Shown piece after piece: positions 1 through 8,626 of a stretch of 64,000 nucleotides of DNA. The stretch is from Agrilutibacter niabensis. GTDB lineage: Bacteria; Pseudomonadota; Gammaproteobacteria; Xanthomonadales; Xanthomonadaceae. The translations under genes and the position numbers were made by a program. The stretch lies in NCBI RefSeq assembly GCF_042657165.1, contig NZ_JBHSNJ010000012.1, positions 124,001 through 188,000 on the forward strand. Reading direction: 5' to 3'. The notes under the pieces are model-generated. The model made no database searches. It had not been told where the DNA came from and saw only the letters and a list, made by a program, of their open reading frames with translations. How positions within the stretch are numbered: position 1 is the stretch's first letter; every line of letters starts with the position of its first letter.

Positions 1-459
1 GGACTGCACCTGCAGGTACACGCCTCGCGACCGCAGCCGGAATGGGTGGAGTGGGCATCGCTGGTGCTGGTGGCATTCGCGTTCGCGGTGCTGTTCCGCG
101 CGGCTCGCCGCGATTACCCGCTGGTGATGCTGGCGGCCGCGTCGGGCTACCTGATCGCGCGCTTCGCCGGTCAGGCCTTCGGCAGTCCCGCCGGCATCTT
201 CCTGGCCGCGCTGGTGATCACGGCGATCGGCAACAGTTACGCGCGCTGGTGGAACCGGCCGGGCGCCATCATCCGGGTGCCCGGCATCATCACCCTGGTG
301 CCCGGCAGCGCCAGCCTGCGCGGCCTGCTGACGATGGTCCAGCAGCAGGACGCGGTGGTCGGCCAGGATGCGCTGATGGGCGTGGTGAACATCCTGCTGG
401 CGCTGCTGGCCGGCCTGCTGTTCGGCAACCTGCTGCTGACCCCGGGGCGGAATCTGTAG
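1..459 (+). CDS. ThrE-family threonine/serine exporter, C-terminal part (5'-truncated by window edge)
   Basis: The reading frame is open from the first base to a TAG stop, so the gene starts upstream of the window. The visible 152 residues are almost all hydrophobic: four or five membrane segments with the motif VPGIITLVPGS about two thirds along. That motif and spacing fit the C-terminal (ThrE_2/DUF3815) half of threonine/serine exporters, inner-membrane proteins that expel these amino acids. A GTG at 46 could start a short version, but the upstream residues continue the frame without a break, so truncation is more likely. Whether the N-terminal DUF1212 half is fused or encoded separately cannot be seen. 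A terminator hairpin follows 26 bases after the stop. Confidence 0.7.
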   Translation, partial: GLHLQVHASRPQPEWVEWASLVLVAFAFAVLFRAARRDYPLVMLAAASGYLIARFAGQAFGSPAGIFLAALVITAIGNSYARWWNRPGAIIRVPGIITLVPGSASLRGLLTMVQQQDAVVGQDALMGVVNILLALLAGLLFGNLLLTPGRNL

Positions 460-485
460 GGGGCGGTCACTTTGGTGACGCGCAA

Positions 486-515
486 CAAAAAGGCGGGTCA
501 AGGCCCGCGTTTTTG
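486..515. terminator. Bidirectional intrinsic terminator between ThrE-like and H-NS-like genes
   Basis: The stem has five A-T pairs outside and a GCGGG/CCCGC core inside, with one mismatch between (492/509) and a 6-base loop. The A-run on one side and T-run on the other let it serve both converging genes. Confidence 0.7.
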
Positions 516-573
516 TCAGCTGCGTCGCGAAGCTGTCCCGCGCGCTGCAGCGCGGCCAGGGCTCGCCTGTGGT

Positions 574-960
574 TCATCGTGGCGCGATCAGGAACTCTTC
601 CAGCTTGCGGCCGTTGTCGAGGTAGACCGATAGCCAGCGCGGCGGCTTGCCGCGGCCGGCCCAGGTTTCCGCGGCGTTGGCCGGGTTGCGGTACTTGGGT
701 TCGACCTTGCCGAGCTTGTAGCCCTTGGTGGTCTTGCGCGGCTTCGGCGCGGCGGCCGATGGCTTCGCGCTGGTCGGCTTCGAAACCGTACCGCCGAATA
801 GTTCCGCGATCGTGTAACCCTCGGCCCTGGCCAGGTCGGCGAGCCGCTTGCGCACCGCGGCGATCGGCTTGCGCTTGGTCAGCGTGGTCTTGCGCTTCTT
901 CGCCTGGTTGATCAGCGCATCCAGTTCCTTCGCGGACAGGCCGGTGATGTCGATCGACAT
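574..960 (-). CDS. H-NS-family nucleoid-associated protein
   Basis: This 128-residue basic protein has a helical, Lys/Arg-rich N-terminal half (dimerisation), a linker rich in Ala, Pro, Ser and Lys (about 58-80), and a C-terminal DNA-binding motif YRNPANAAETWAGRGKPPRW. That is the H-NS/StpA-type core for binding the AT-rich minor groove. It would act on the nucleoid as a structuring protein and silencer. The start is supported by GGAGG five bases upstream of the ATG. It is convergent with the ThrE-like gene and stands alone. Xanthomonad genomes usually carry several H-NS paralogues, so its specific targets cannot be inferred. Confidence 0.85.
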   Translation of the reverse strand: MSIDITGLSAKELDALINQAKKRKTTLTKRKPIAAVRKRLADLARAEGYTIAELFGGTVSKPTSAKPSAAAPKPRKTTKGYKLGKVEPKYRNPANAAETWAGRGKPPRWLSVYLDNGRKLEEFLIAPR

Positions 961-1010
961 GAAACCTCCGTAGTGCGGTGGGCATTCGGGCCGTTGGCCG
1001 GCCCGGTCGA

Positions 1011-2756
1011 TTATGCCGCGCCCAGCCGCGCCAGCAACGCCGCCCGGTCCAGGTTCTCGGCTTCACTCGCGCGACGGTGGCGATACTCGAAGGAACCGGC
1101 GGCAATGCCGCGCTCGGACACCACCACGCGATGCGGAATGCCGATCAGTTCGATGTCGGCGAACATGGCGCCCGGGCGCAGGCCGCGGTCGTCGAGGACC
1201 GTATCGATGCCGGCGGCGTTGAGTTCCTTGTACAGCGCTTCCGCCGCCGCGGTGACGCTGGCGTCGTTCTTCGGGTTGATCATGCACACCGCGACCTGCC
1301 ACGGCGCCATCGCGTCGGGCCAGATGATGCCGTTGGCATCGAAGTTCTGTTCGATCGCCGCTGCCACTATCCGCGACACGCCGATGCCGTAGCAGCCCAT
1401 CAGCGGCACGGCGGCCTTGCCGGTTTCGTCGAGCACCGTGCAATCCATCGCTTCGGCGTACTTGCGGCCGAGCTGGAACACGTGGCCGACCTCGATGCCG
1501 CGCGCGATGCCGAGCGTGCCTTGGCCGTCCGGCGAGGGATCGCCTTCGACCACGTTGCGGATGTCGGCCACTTCGTGCGGCTCGGGCAGGTCGCGGCCCC
1601 AGTTGACGCCGGCGAGGTGGAAGCCCTTTTCATTGGCGCCGACGACGAAGTCGGCCATCGCCGCGACGCTGCGGTCGGCGACGACGCGGATCGCCTGCTT
1701 CGGAGCCCCGGCGGCGCTCTTGGCGCCGCCGACAAGCACGGGGCCGAGGAAGCCCGGTTCGCTGCCCAGGTGCGTGTCGATCTCGCCTTCCGTGGCCAGG
1801 CGGTATTCGCCCAGGCCGGGGAGCTTGGCCAGTTTGACCTCGTTGACGAGGTGGTCGCCGCGCACCAGCGCCAGCACGAACTGCGGCGCACCGCCCGCGT
1901 CGACGCCCATCAGCGCGACCGACTTCACCGTGCGGGTGAGGTCGATCCCCATCAGCGCGGCGACGTCCTCGCAGGTCTTCTGCGTGGGCGTGTCGACCCT
2001 GCGCAGCGCTTCGCTCGCGGCGGGACGGGCGCCGGGCGACACGGCTTCGGCCAGTTCCACGTTGGCGGCGTAATCCGAACCGCTGGAGAAGGCGATTGCG
2101 TCCTCGCCCGAATCGGCGAGCACGTGGAACTCGTGCGAGGCATCGCCGCCGATCGCGCCGCTGTCGGCTTTCACCGCGCGGAACGTCAGTCCCAGGCGGG
2201 TGAAGATGCGGCCGTAGGTGTCGTACATGTTCCGGTATTCACGCACGAGGTCTTCCTGCGCGACGTGGAACGAGTACGAATCCTTCATCAGGAATTCGCG
2301 CGCGCGCATCACGCCGAAGCGCGGGCGGATCTCGTCGCGGAACTTGGTCTGGATCTGGTAGAAGTTGACCGGCAGCTGCTTGTAGCTGGACAGCTCGCTG
2401 CGCGCGAAATCGGTGATGACTTCCTCGTGCGTGGGGCCGTAGCAGTACTCGGCTTCCTTGCGGTCCTTGATCTTGAGCAGCTGGCCGCCGAACTTCTCCC
2501 AGCGACCGGTCTCCTCCCACAGTTCGCGCGGCTGGATCGAGGGCATCAGCACCTCGATCGCGCCCGCGGCGTTCATTTCCTCGCGCACCGCGTGCTCGAC
2601 CTTGCGCAGCACGCGCAGGCCCAGCGGCGACCAGGTGTAGAGGCCGGCGGCGAGCTTGCGGATCATGCCGGCCTTGAGCATCAGCTTGTGGCTGACGATC
2701 TCGGCCTCGGCGGGGGTTTCCTTGCTGGTGTGGAGGTGGAACTGCGACAGGCGCAT
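1011..2756 (-). CDS. proS: Prolyl-tRNA synthetase
   Basis: This is a class II aminoacyl-tRNA synthetase of 581 residues, normal for the bacterial type with an inserted editing domain. It charges tRNA-Pro in the cytoplasm. The N-terminus MRLSQFHLHTSKETPAEAE and the motif 2 area (residues near RDEIRPRFGVMRAREFLMKD) are typical of ProS. The editing insert lies roughly at 220-400 and the C-terminal anticodon-binding domain ends in LGAA. I chose the ATG at 2756 because homologues begin with MRLSQ. An in-frame ATG at 2789 would add 11 residues, and neither start has a strong ribosome binding site. Confidence 0.95.
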   Translation of the reverse strand: MRLSQFHLHTSKETPAEAEIVSHKLMLKAGMIRKLAAGLYTWSPLGLRVLRKVEHAVREEMNAAGAIEVLMPSIQPRELWEETGRWEKFGGQLLKIKDRKEAEYCYGPTHEEVITDFARSELSSYKQLPVNFYQIQTKFRDEIRPRFGVMRAREFLMKDSYSFHVAQEDLVREYRNMYDTYGRIFTRLGLTFRAVKADSGAIGGDASHEFHVLADSGEDAIAFSSGSDYAANVELAEAVSPGARPAASEALRRVDTPTQKTCEDVAALMGIDLTRTVKSVALMGVDAGGAPQFVLALVRGDHLVNEVKLAKLPGLGEYRLATEGEIDTHLGSEPGFLGPVLVGGAKSAAGAPKQAIRVVADRSVAAMADFVVGANEKGFHLAGVNWGRDLPEPHEVADIRNVVEGDPSPDGQGTLGIARGIEVGHVFQLGRKYAEAMDCTVLDETGKAAVPLMGCYGIGVSRIVAAAIEQNFDANGIIWPDAMAPWQVAVCMINPKNDASVTAAAEALYKELNAAGIDTVLDDRGLRPGAMFADIELIGIPHRVVVSERGIAAGSFEYRHRRASEAENLDRAALLARLGAA

Positions 2757-2855
2757 CGGCGGGGGCTTCACGCAAAGGGAAGCCGGCATTTTGCCATGCG
2801 TTCCGCGGGCTGACCGGCTTCGCCGGTGTGGAGCGCTTCGGCGCGCGGGGGCAGC

Positions 2856-3161
2856 TTATTGCCCGGTCGCTTCGGGCAGGCCGGCGTCGCGGTCGCCGTG
2901 GACCTCGATGCCGTCATAGGGTTCCCGCTCGACGCGCCGGTACTTGCGGCCGGCATTCTTCCCATGGGGCGGCTGCTCGGTGATCTGCAGCACGCCGTTG
3001 CCATCGCGCCAGCGGTACAGGACCGGCCGGGCCGCCTCGGCTTCGGCGGCGGCCTGGCGCTCACGCTCGATGCGGGCGTGCTCGCGCTCGTCGCGCGTGC
3101 TCCACCACCACAGCGCGGCGCCGAGCGCGATCCCGCCGACGATGGCCCAGCCCACGCGCAT
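2856..3161 (-). CDS. Small membrane-anchored DUF4124-like protein
   Basis: The protein has 101 residues: an N-terminal membrane segment (about 4-20), a charged helical stretch rich in Glu/Arg/Ala (22-45), then YRWRDGNGVLQITEQPP. That last segment matches the DUF4124 pattern (Y-W-x-D-x-x-G-x-x-x-x-x-x-x-P-P) seen in many xanthomonad envelope proteins. It likely faces the periplasm. Its ATG is one base downstream of the TGA of the preceding DUF4124 gene, so the two are translationally coupled paralogues. No molecular function is known to me for this domain. Confidence 0.7.
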   Translation of the reverse strand: MRVGWAIVGGIALGAALWWWSTRDEREHARIERERQAAAEAEAARPVLYRWRDGNGVLQITEQPPHGKNAGRKYRRVEREPYDGIEVHGDRDAGLPEATGQ

Positions 3162-3162
3162 G

Positions 3163-3573
3163 TCAGGGCCCGGCGGCGGGCTTGTCGCAGTAGGTCTTGA
3201 GCATCATTTCGGTCTGCCGGACCTGCTGTGAGCGCTCGTCGGGCGTCATTTCCTTGTCCAGCTTGCCGTCGCCGTCGGCGTCGAGTCCCACGGGCCCCTC
3301 GCTCTTCAGCTGCGCGAGGTTCTTTCGTGCCGTGACGCAGTTCGGGGCTTCGGCAGGTTTTGCCGCGTCCGCCGTGGCGCTCGCGGGGCCATCGCTGAGC
3401 TCCCGGTTCTTTACACCCTGCTGGCCCTTGGGCGGGGCGTCGGAGTAATGGGTGACGCCTTTGGCGTCCTTCCACTGGTAGACCTTGCCGGCCAGGACGG
3501 GCAGCGCGAGCAGCAGGATGGCGGAGCCGACAAGCAGTCGGGTCGTGAGCAATCGGATCGTGCGGCTGGGCAT
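3163..3573 (-). CDS. Periplasmic DUF4124 protein with a degenerate EF-hand-like loop
   Basis: The protein has 136 residues. A signal peptide (about 1-29, hydrophobic core LLVGSAILLLALPVLA) is followed at once by the DUF4124 repeat VYQWKDAKGVTHYSDAPP. Farther on, GLDADGDGKLDKE (97-108) resembles a calcium-binding EF-hand loop (D98, D100, D102, G103), but position 12 is Met rather than Glu. Two cysteines (79 and 129) could form a disulfide. I took the ATG at 3573 because it places the signal sequence at the N-terminus; the frame is open farther upstream without a signal sequence. It is divergent from pssA and coupled to the next DUF4124 gene. Function unknown. Confidence 0.75.
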   Translation of the reverse strand: MPSRTIRLLTTRLLVGSAILLLALPVLAGKVYQWKDAKGVTHYSDAPPKGQQGVKNRELSDGPASATADAAKPAEAPNCVTARKNLAQLKSEGPVGLDADGDGKLDKEMTPDERSQQVRQTEMMLKTYCDKPAAGP

Positions 3574-3649
3574 GGGAATGCTCGAAACAGCGGCGGAAGC
3601 CCGATTGCAGCACCGTGCCGGTGCGCAGGCAAGGGTTAAACTCGCGGAC

Positions 3650-4420
3650 ATGGACGAATTGCACACCCCACGGCCACGCGGCCGCGGCATCTACCTGCTT
3701 CCCAACCTGTTCACGACCGGCGGCATGTTCGCCGGCTTCTACGCGATCATCGCGGCGACGCAGGGGCACTACGAGAACGCGTGCGTGGCCATTTTCATCG
3801 CCGCGATCCTCGACGGCCTCGACGGGCGCGTCGCCCGCCTGACCAATACCCAGAGCGAGTTCGGCGTGCAGTACGACTCGCTCGCCGACCTGATCAGCTT
3901 TGGCCTGGCCCCGGCGTTGGTGATGTACCACTGGGCGCTGGCGTCGACGCGGCTGGATGGGATCGTGCCGGGCAAGATCGGCTGGATCGGCGCCTTCCTG
4001 TATGCCGCGTGCGCGGCGATACGGCTGGCGCGCTTCAACTCCCAGGTCGGACAGGTGGACAAGCGCTGGTTCATCGGCCTGGCCAGCCCGGCGTCGGCGG
4101 GGCTGGTGGCCAGCTTCGTGTGGACCTGCCACGACAACGGCTTCGCCGGTGAGGAGCTGCGCTATTTCGCTTTGGCGGTCACGGTGGCTGCCGCGCTGCT
4201 GATGGTGAGCCGGCTGCGCTATTTCAGCTTCAAGGGTGGCGGCCCGCGCAGCGACCGCATTCCCTTCCTCGGCATCATCGTGGTGCTGGCGGTGCTGGTC
4301 GCGATCGCGATCGACCCACCCTCCGTGCTGCTCACCATCGGCGTGTTGTATGCGCTGTCCGGGCCGGCCTATGCGTTGTGGCGCCGCGCCCGGAAGCTGC
4401 CGCCGGAAGCGGCGCAGTGA
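3650..4420 (+). CDS. pssA: CDP-diacylglycerol--serine O-phosphatidyltransferase
   Basis: This 256-residue integral membrane enzyme makes phosphatidylserine from CDP-diacylglycerol and serine, the first committed step to phosphatidylethanolamine. The complete CDP-alcohol phosphatidyltransferase signature is present: D55-G-x-D58-G-R-x-A62-R63, then G72, D76 and D80. Several hydrophobic helices follow. The ATG at 3650 fits the usual N-terminus (a short basic leader before IYLLPNLFTTGG); the frame is open upstream but that part has no family resemblance. The stop overlaps the GTG of the next gene, making an apparent pssA - unknown - rimI transcription unit. Confidence 0.93.
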   Translation: MDELHTPRPRGRGIYLLPNLFTTGGMFAGFYAIIAATQGHYENACVAIFIAAILDGLDGRVARLTNTQSEFGVQYDSLADLISFGLAPALVMYHWALASTRLDGIVPGKIGWIGAFLYAACAAIRLARFNSQVGQVDKRWFIGLASPASAGLVASFVWTCHDNGFAGEELRYFALAVTVAAALLMVSRLRYFSFKGGGPRSDRIPFLGIIVVLAVLVAIAIDPPSVLLTIGVLYALSGPAYALWRRARKLPPEAAQ

Positions 4421-4785
4421 GCACGGGGTCCCCCGGCGTGCCCTGGAGCACCCAGCAGCGCGAGTGGCTGCAGGCGTTGGGGCATGGCGTGCTGATGCCG
4501 GTGCCCGCGGGGAGCGCCGCCGAGCCAGCGCGGAGCGAGGAGCATGCAGGGGGGGCGGTGCCGGAAGCCGTGACCCGCGGCATGCCCAAGCCGGATGCGC
4601 CCACGAGACCGGCGCAGTCCGGATCGCCGTTGCTGCGGGCGCTCGCGCGGGCGGCCGGCCGCAGCGAGCAGGACGCCGAGTTCCTGGCCGCGCTGCCGGA
4701 CGTCGCCACGCTGCGCGGCAATCCCGCCGCGCGCCGCGCGTTGTGGCCGCGGCTGCGCGCGTTGCGCAAGCGGACGTCGCCATGA
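4417..4785 (+). CDS. Unknown protein between pssA and rimI; possible divergent HolD (DNA polymerase III psi) relative
   Basis: The protein has 122 residues and is Ala/Pro/Arg-rich. The GTG start overlaps the pssA stop (GTGA) behind a GGAAG site, and the stop overlaps the rimI start (ATGA), so it is translated as part of the operon. The N-terminus WSTQQREWLQALGHGVLMPV loosely resembles the conserved N-terminal peptide of E. coli psi (HolD), and holD directly precedes rimI in E. coli. The rest is a low-complexity linker (about 45-85) and a basic helical tail. The HolD link is inference from position and a short similarity only. No signal peptide or membrane segment is visible. Confidence 0.6.
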   Translation: MSTGSPGVPWSTQQREWLQALGHGVLMPVPAGSAAEPARSEEHAGGAVPEAVTRGMPKPDAPTRPAQSGSPLLRALARAAGRSEQDAEFLAALPDVATLRGNPAARRALWPRLRALRKRTSP

Positions 4786-5267
4786 ACGCGCGCACCAGCG
4801 ACGCGTTCCGGTCGGCCGCGTTGCGCCCGATGCGCGAGGATGATCTCGACGCCGTGCACATGATTGAAGCGCGCGCCTACGAATTTCCGTGGACCATCGG
4901 CATCTTCCGCGACTGCCTGCGTGCGGATTATCCCTCGTGGGTGATGTACGGCGACGGCGGCCGCATCGTCGGTTACTTCCTGATGTCGATCGCGGCGGGC
5001 GAGGCGCACGTGCTCAACATCTGCGTGGCGCCGGAACTGCAGGGGCAGGGCCACGGCCGCCGCCTGTTGCATGCGTTGCTGAAGGTCGCGCGAGGCCGTG
5101 GCGTGGAGCGCGTGTTCCTCGAAGTTCGGCCGTCGAACGCCAACGCCATCGCCCTGTACCACGACGAGGGCTTCAACGAGATCGGTCGCCGCCCACGCTA
5201 CTATCCGGCGAAGGACGGCCGCGAGGACGCACTGGTGATGGCGATGGAGCTGCTGCCGGCCGAATGA
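4782..5267 (+). CDS. rimI: Ribosomal protein bS18 N-alpha-acetyltransferase RimI
   Basis: This 161-residue GNAT-fold enzyme transfers acetyl from acetyl-CoA to the N-terminal alanine of ribosomal protein S18. The acetyl-CoA loop is seen as VAPELQGQGHGRRLL (Q/R-x-x-G-x-G). The RimI-type C-terminal stretch NANAIALYHDEGFNEIGRRPRYYP region includes the Tyr expected to act in catalysis. ATG at 4782 overlaps the upstream stop by four bases. Length is close to E. coli RimI plus a short N-terminal extension. GNAT proteins are diverse, but the QGxGxG loop, the tail and the position support RimI. Confidence 0.88.
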   Translation: MNARTSDAFRSAALRPMREDDLDAVHMIEARAYEFPWTIGIFRDCLRADYPSWVMYGDGGRIVGYFLMSIAAGEAHVLNICVAPELQGQGHGRRLLHALLKVARGRGVERVFLEVRPSNANAIALYHDEGFNEIGRRPRYYPAKDGREDALVMAMELLPAE

Positions 5268-5283
5268 CCGGACCACACGGGGA

Positions 5284-5775
5284 ATGGAGATGCGCGGATT
5301 CACCGGAATGACGTTGGCGTGCGTCCTGTTGCTGGCTCCGCCCGTCCGCGCCGGCGAACCCGGCGATACCATCCCTGCGCCTGCGGTGCCGCTGCTGTGG
5401 GAATCTCCGGGTTGCGGGCACCAGAAGCTCGGCTCGGTCGAGATCGAGCTCGGTGAGCGCGTCAGCGAGATCACCCAGGATCCGAACGTGCCGACCGTCG
5501 ATTACGGTCGCGCGATGAAGCTGCTGGCGGATGCCGGCGCGGCCAAGGGCGCCAATGCCGTGGTGCTGCGCTGGCACCAGGGCGTGTACTTCACCCGCAG
5601 CGGCAGGCAGAGCCGCAGGCCGGTGTACGTGAAACTGCGCGGCGCGGCCATCCGCCTGCCCGACATCGCGACGGGCTGCACGCTGCAACCGGTGCAGCGC
5701 GCCGACCTGGAAGCGCGCTCGCGCAGCGGCGTCGCAGCCAACGTCACCTCGCGCGAGGCGTTTGCCGGCGAGTAA
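5284..5775 (+). CDS. Secreted protein with RcsF/YbjQ-like core, function unknown
   Basis: The protein has 163 residues. A signal peptide (about 1-23) ends near VRAGEP. There is no lipobox cysteine, so it is probably soluble in the periplasm. The mature part has two cysteines and a stretch reading GSVEIELGERVS, then AMKLLADAGAAKGANAVVLRW. That resembles the alternating fold shared by YbjQ/RcsF-type proteins, in which a helix with A-x-x-x-GANAV follows a beta strand. It begins 16 bases after rimI and is probably co-transcribed. The family resemblance is my inference. It converges on valS. Confidence 0.65.
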   Translation: MEMRGFTGMTLACVLLLAPPVRAGEPGDTIPAPAVPLLWESPGCGHQKLGSVEIELGERVSEITQDPNVPTVDYGRAMKLLADAGAAKGANAVVLRWHQGVYFTRSGRQSRRPVYVKLRGAAIRLPDIATGCTLQPVQRADLEARSRSGVAANVTSREAFAGE

Positions 5776-5793
5776 CCGGTCCTGTCGGACGCC

Positions 5794-5814
5794 GGACATG
5801 CATGAAGCATGTCC
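5794..5814. terminator. Hairpin between the convergent secreted-protein gene and valS
   Basis: This is a perfect 8-bp inverted repeat, GGACATGC/GCATGTCC, with a 5-base loop. It lies 19 bases after one stop and 15 bases from the valS stop. There is no T-run, so a terminator role is inferred from location only. Confidence 0.4.
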
Positions 5815-5828
5815 TGCACGTGCTTCTG

Positions 5829-8606
5829 TCAGCCGAGCTTCGCGCGCTGTGCCGCGAGTCCCTCGAGCTGCAGCTTCCAGTCGACCAGGCGCTTGCGCTC
5901 CTGTTCGACCACGGCGGCCGGTGCGTTCTGCACGAAGGTCTCGCTCGCCAGCTTGCCGTTGCACTTGCCGATCTCGCCTTCGACGCGCTTGATCTCCTTG
6001 TCCAGGCGCGTGCGTTCGGCCGACAGGTCGACCAGGCCTTCCAGCGGCACCAGCAGCGTCATCTCGCCGACCACCGCGGCGGCCGAGGCCGGTGCGGATC
6101 CGGCATCGCCGATCAGGTCGATGCGTTCCAGCCTGGTCAGGAAGCGCAGTTGCGAGTCGAAGCGTCGCGCGCGCGCGTGTTCGCTCGGCGTGCCCTCGGC
6201 GAGCAGCAGCGTCACCAGTTTCGAGGGGGCGACGTTGAGCTCGCTGCGGATCCGACGCAGGGCGGAGACCATCGCCTTCAGCCACTCGATGTCGGCTTCG
6301 GCCTCGGCGCTGTCCGTGCCGGCGAAATCGGCCGCCTGCGGATACGGCCGCAGCATGATCGTCTGCTCGCCGATGCCGAGCTTGGGCGCCACCGCCTGCC
6401 ACAGCTCTTCGGTCACGAACGGAATCAACGGGTGCAGCAGCGACAGCAGGCGCTCCAGCACGTATAGCAGGGTGTGGCGGGTGCTGGCGGCGGCCGCCGC
6501 GTCGTCGCCGTTGAGGGCCGGCTTGGCGAACTCCACGAACCAGTCGCAGAAGTCGTTCCAGGCGAACTCGTACAGCGACTGCGCGAGCAGGTCGAAGCGG
6601 TAGGCGGCGAAGTGCTGCTCGGCTTCGGCAGCGGTCTTCGCCAGCTGCGCGAGGATCCAGCGCTCGGCATCGGTCCTCGGCTGCGGCACGCCGCTGAAGT
6701 TCGCGCTTTCGGTGTTCATCAGCACGAAGCGCGTGGCGTTCCACAGCTTGTTGCAGAAATTCTTGTAGCCCTCGGCGCGGCCCAGGTCGAACTTGATGTC
6801 GCGGCCGTGCCCGGCCAGCGCCGCGATGGTGAAGCGCAACGCGTCGGCACCGAAGGCGGGGATGCCCTCGGGGAATTCCCTGCGCGTGGCCTTCTCGATC
6901 TTCGGCGCGTCCTGCGGCTTCATCAGGCCGGTGGTGCGCTTGGCGACGAGGTCCTCGAGGCTGATGCCGTCGATGATGTCGATCGGGTCGAGTACGTTGC
7001 CCTTGGACTTCGACATCTTCTGGCCGTGTGAGTCGCGGATCAGGCCGGTGATGTAGACATCGCGGAACGGCACGCGGCCGGTGAAGTGGTCGGTCGTCAT
7101 GATCATGCGCGCGACCCAGAAGAAGATGATGTCGAAGCCGGTGACCAGCACCGACGACGGCACGTACTTGTCGAAGCCGCGTTCCTCCATCCGCTCCGCG
7201 TTCGGCCAGCCCATGGTGCTGAACGGCCACAGTGCGGAGGAGAACCAGGTTTCGAGGACGTCGTTGTCCTGGGTGAGCGCGACGTCGGCGCCGAGAGAGT
7301 GCGTCGCGCGCACCTCCGCTTCGTTGCGGCCGACGTAGAAATTCCCGCTGGCGTCGTACCACGCCGGAATGCGGTGGCCCCACCAGAGCTGGCGGCTGAT
7401 GCACCAGTCCTGGATGTTCTCCATCCAGTGGCGGTAGGTGCTGATCCAGTTGGCGGGCACGAACTTGATGTGGCCTTCCTCGACCAGGTCGAGGCCGCGC
7501 TTGGCGAAACCGTCCATCTGCACGAACCACTGGTCGGTCAGGTACGGCTCGATCACCTGGTTGGTGCGGTCGCCGCGCGGCACCTGCAGCTTGTGGGGCT
7601 TGGTCTCGACCAGCAGGCCGGCGGCCTCGAGGTCGGCGAGCACCGCCTTGCGCGCGACATAGCGGTCCAGGCCGCGGTACTTCTCCGGCACGGCGTCGTT
7701 GGTGACCGCATCCGGCGTGAAGATGTTGATCATCGGCAGCTTGTGGCGCTGGCCGACCTGGTAGTCGTTGAAGTCGTGCGCAGGGGTGACCTTGACCACG
7801 CCGGTGCCGAACTCGCGGTCGACGTAGGCGTCGGCGATGACCGGGATCTCGCGATCGGTCAGCGGCAGCTTCACCGATTTGCCGATCAGGTGCGCGTAGC
7901 GCTCGTCGTCCGGATGCACCATCACCGCGGTGTCGCCGAGCATGGTTTCCGGGCGCGTGGTGGCAACGACCAGCGATTCGCCGCCATCACTGAGGGGATA
8001 CGAGATCGACCACAGGTGGCCGTCCTCTTCCTCGTTGACGACCTCGAGGTCGGAGATCGCGGTCTTCAGCACCGGATCCCAGTTGACCAGGCGCTGCCCG
8101 CGATAGATCAGGCCCTGTTCGTGCAGCTTCACGAAGGCTTCGACGACGGCTTCGGCCGCCATCGGATCCATGGTGAAGACGCTGCGCGACCAGTCGCCGG
8201 AGGTGCCCAGGCGGCGCATCTGGCGTTCGATGGTGTCGCCCGACTGCTGCTTCCATTCCCAGACTTTCTCGATGAAGCCTTCGCGGCCCAGACCGTCGCG
8301 CGTCAGGCCCTGCTGGCCGAGGTTGCGCGCCACCACCATTTCGGTGGCGATACCGGCGTGATCCGTACCCATCTGCCACAAGGTGTCGTAGCCGCGCATG
8401 CGGTGGTAGCGAACCAGCGAATCCATCAGCGTGTGCTGGAACGCGTGCCCCATGTGCAGCGTGCCGGTGACGTTGGGCGGCGGCAGCAGGATGGTGTAGG
8501 GCTCGCCCTCGCCGCGCGGCTGGAACAGGCCGCTGCCCTCCCACTGCTGGTACAGGCGGGTTTCGAACTGGGTGGGGTCGTAGCTGGGGGAGAGCGTCTG
8601 GGTCAT
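5829..8606 (-). CDS. valS: Valyl-tRNA synthetase
   Basis: This 925-residue class I synthetase charges tRNA-Val and edits mischarged threonine. The HIGH motif appears as HMGH (51-54) after PPPNVTGTL and the KMSKS motif at 530-534. The editing (CP1) domain contains TTRPETMLGD (216-225) and PAHDFNDY (275-282). The C-terminal part is charged and helical, consistent with the tRNA-binding coiled coil of bacterial ValRS. Length is as expected. It reads in the same direction as holC and pepA upstream, with a 115-base gap to holC filled by a mosaic repeat. The coding strand is clear, although long open frames also exist on the opposite strand because of the base composition. Confidence 0.97.
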   Translation of the reverse strand: MTQTLSPSYDPTQFETRLYQQWEGSGLFQPRGEGEPYTILLPPPNVTGTLHMGHAFQHTLMDSLVRYHRMRGYDTLWQMGTDHAGIATEMVVARNLGQQGLTRDGLGREGFIEKVWEWKQQSGDTIERQMRRLGTSGDWSRSVFTMDPMAAEAVVEAFVKLHEQGLIYRGQRLVNWDPVLKTAISDLEVVNEEEDGHLWSISYPLSDGGESLVVATTRPETMLGDTAVMVHPDDERYAHLIGKSVKLPLTDREIPVIADAYVDREFGTGVVKVTPAHDFNDYQVGQRHKLPMINIFTPDAVTNDAVPEKYRGLDRYVARKAVLADLEAAGLLVETKPHKLQVPRGDRTNQVIEPYLTDQWFVQMDGFAKRGLDLVEEGHIKFVPANWISTYRHWMENIQDWCISRQLWWGHRIPAWYDASGNFYVGRNEAEVRATHSLGADVALTQDNDVLETWFSSALWPFSTMGWPNAERMEERGFDKYVPSSVLVTGFDIIFFWVARMIMTTDHFTGRVPFRDVYITGLIRDSHGQKMSKSKGNVLDPIDIIDGISLEDLVAKRTTGLMKPQDAPKIEKATRREFPEGIPAFGADALRFTIAALAGHGRDIKFDLGRAEGYKNFCNKLWNATRFVLMNTESANFSGVPQPRTDAERWILAQLAKTAAEAEQHFAAYRFDLLAQSLYEFAWNDFCDWFVEFAKPALNGDDAAAAASTRHTLLYVLERLLSLLHPLIPFVTEELWQAVAPKLGIGEQTIMLRPYPQAADFAGTDSAEAEADIEWLKAMVSALRRIRSELNVAPSKLVTLLLAEGTPSEHARARRFDSQLRFLTRLERIDLIGDAGSAPASAAAVVGEMTLLVPLEGLVDLSAERTRLDKEIKRVEGEIGKCNGKLASETFVQNAPAAVVEQERKRLVDWKLQLEGLAAQRAKLG

Positions 8607-8626
8607 GGCAGGTCGGTGGGATTGGC

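Noticed and set aside
978..2813. 611-residue open frame opposite proS
   Set aside because: Low-complexity Arg/Ala/Val/His translation with no domain; proS motifs are on the minus strand.
5173..7530. 785-residue open frame on the minus strand overlapping valS
   Set aside because: It reads valS in another frame with Arg/Ala-rich sequence; valS shows HMGH and KMSKS in the true frame.
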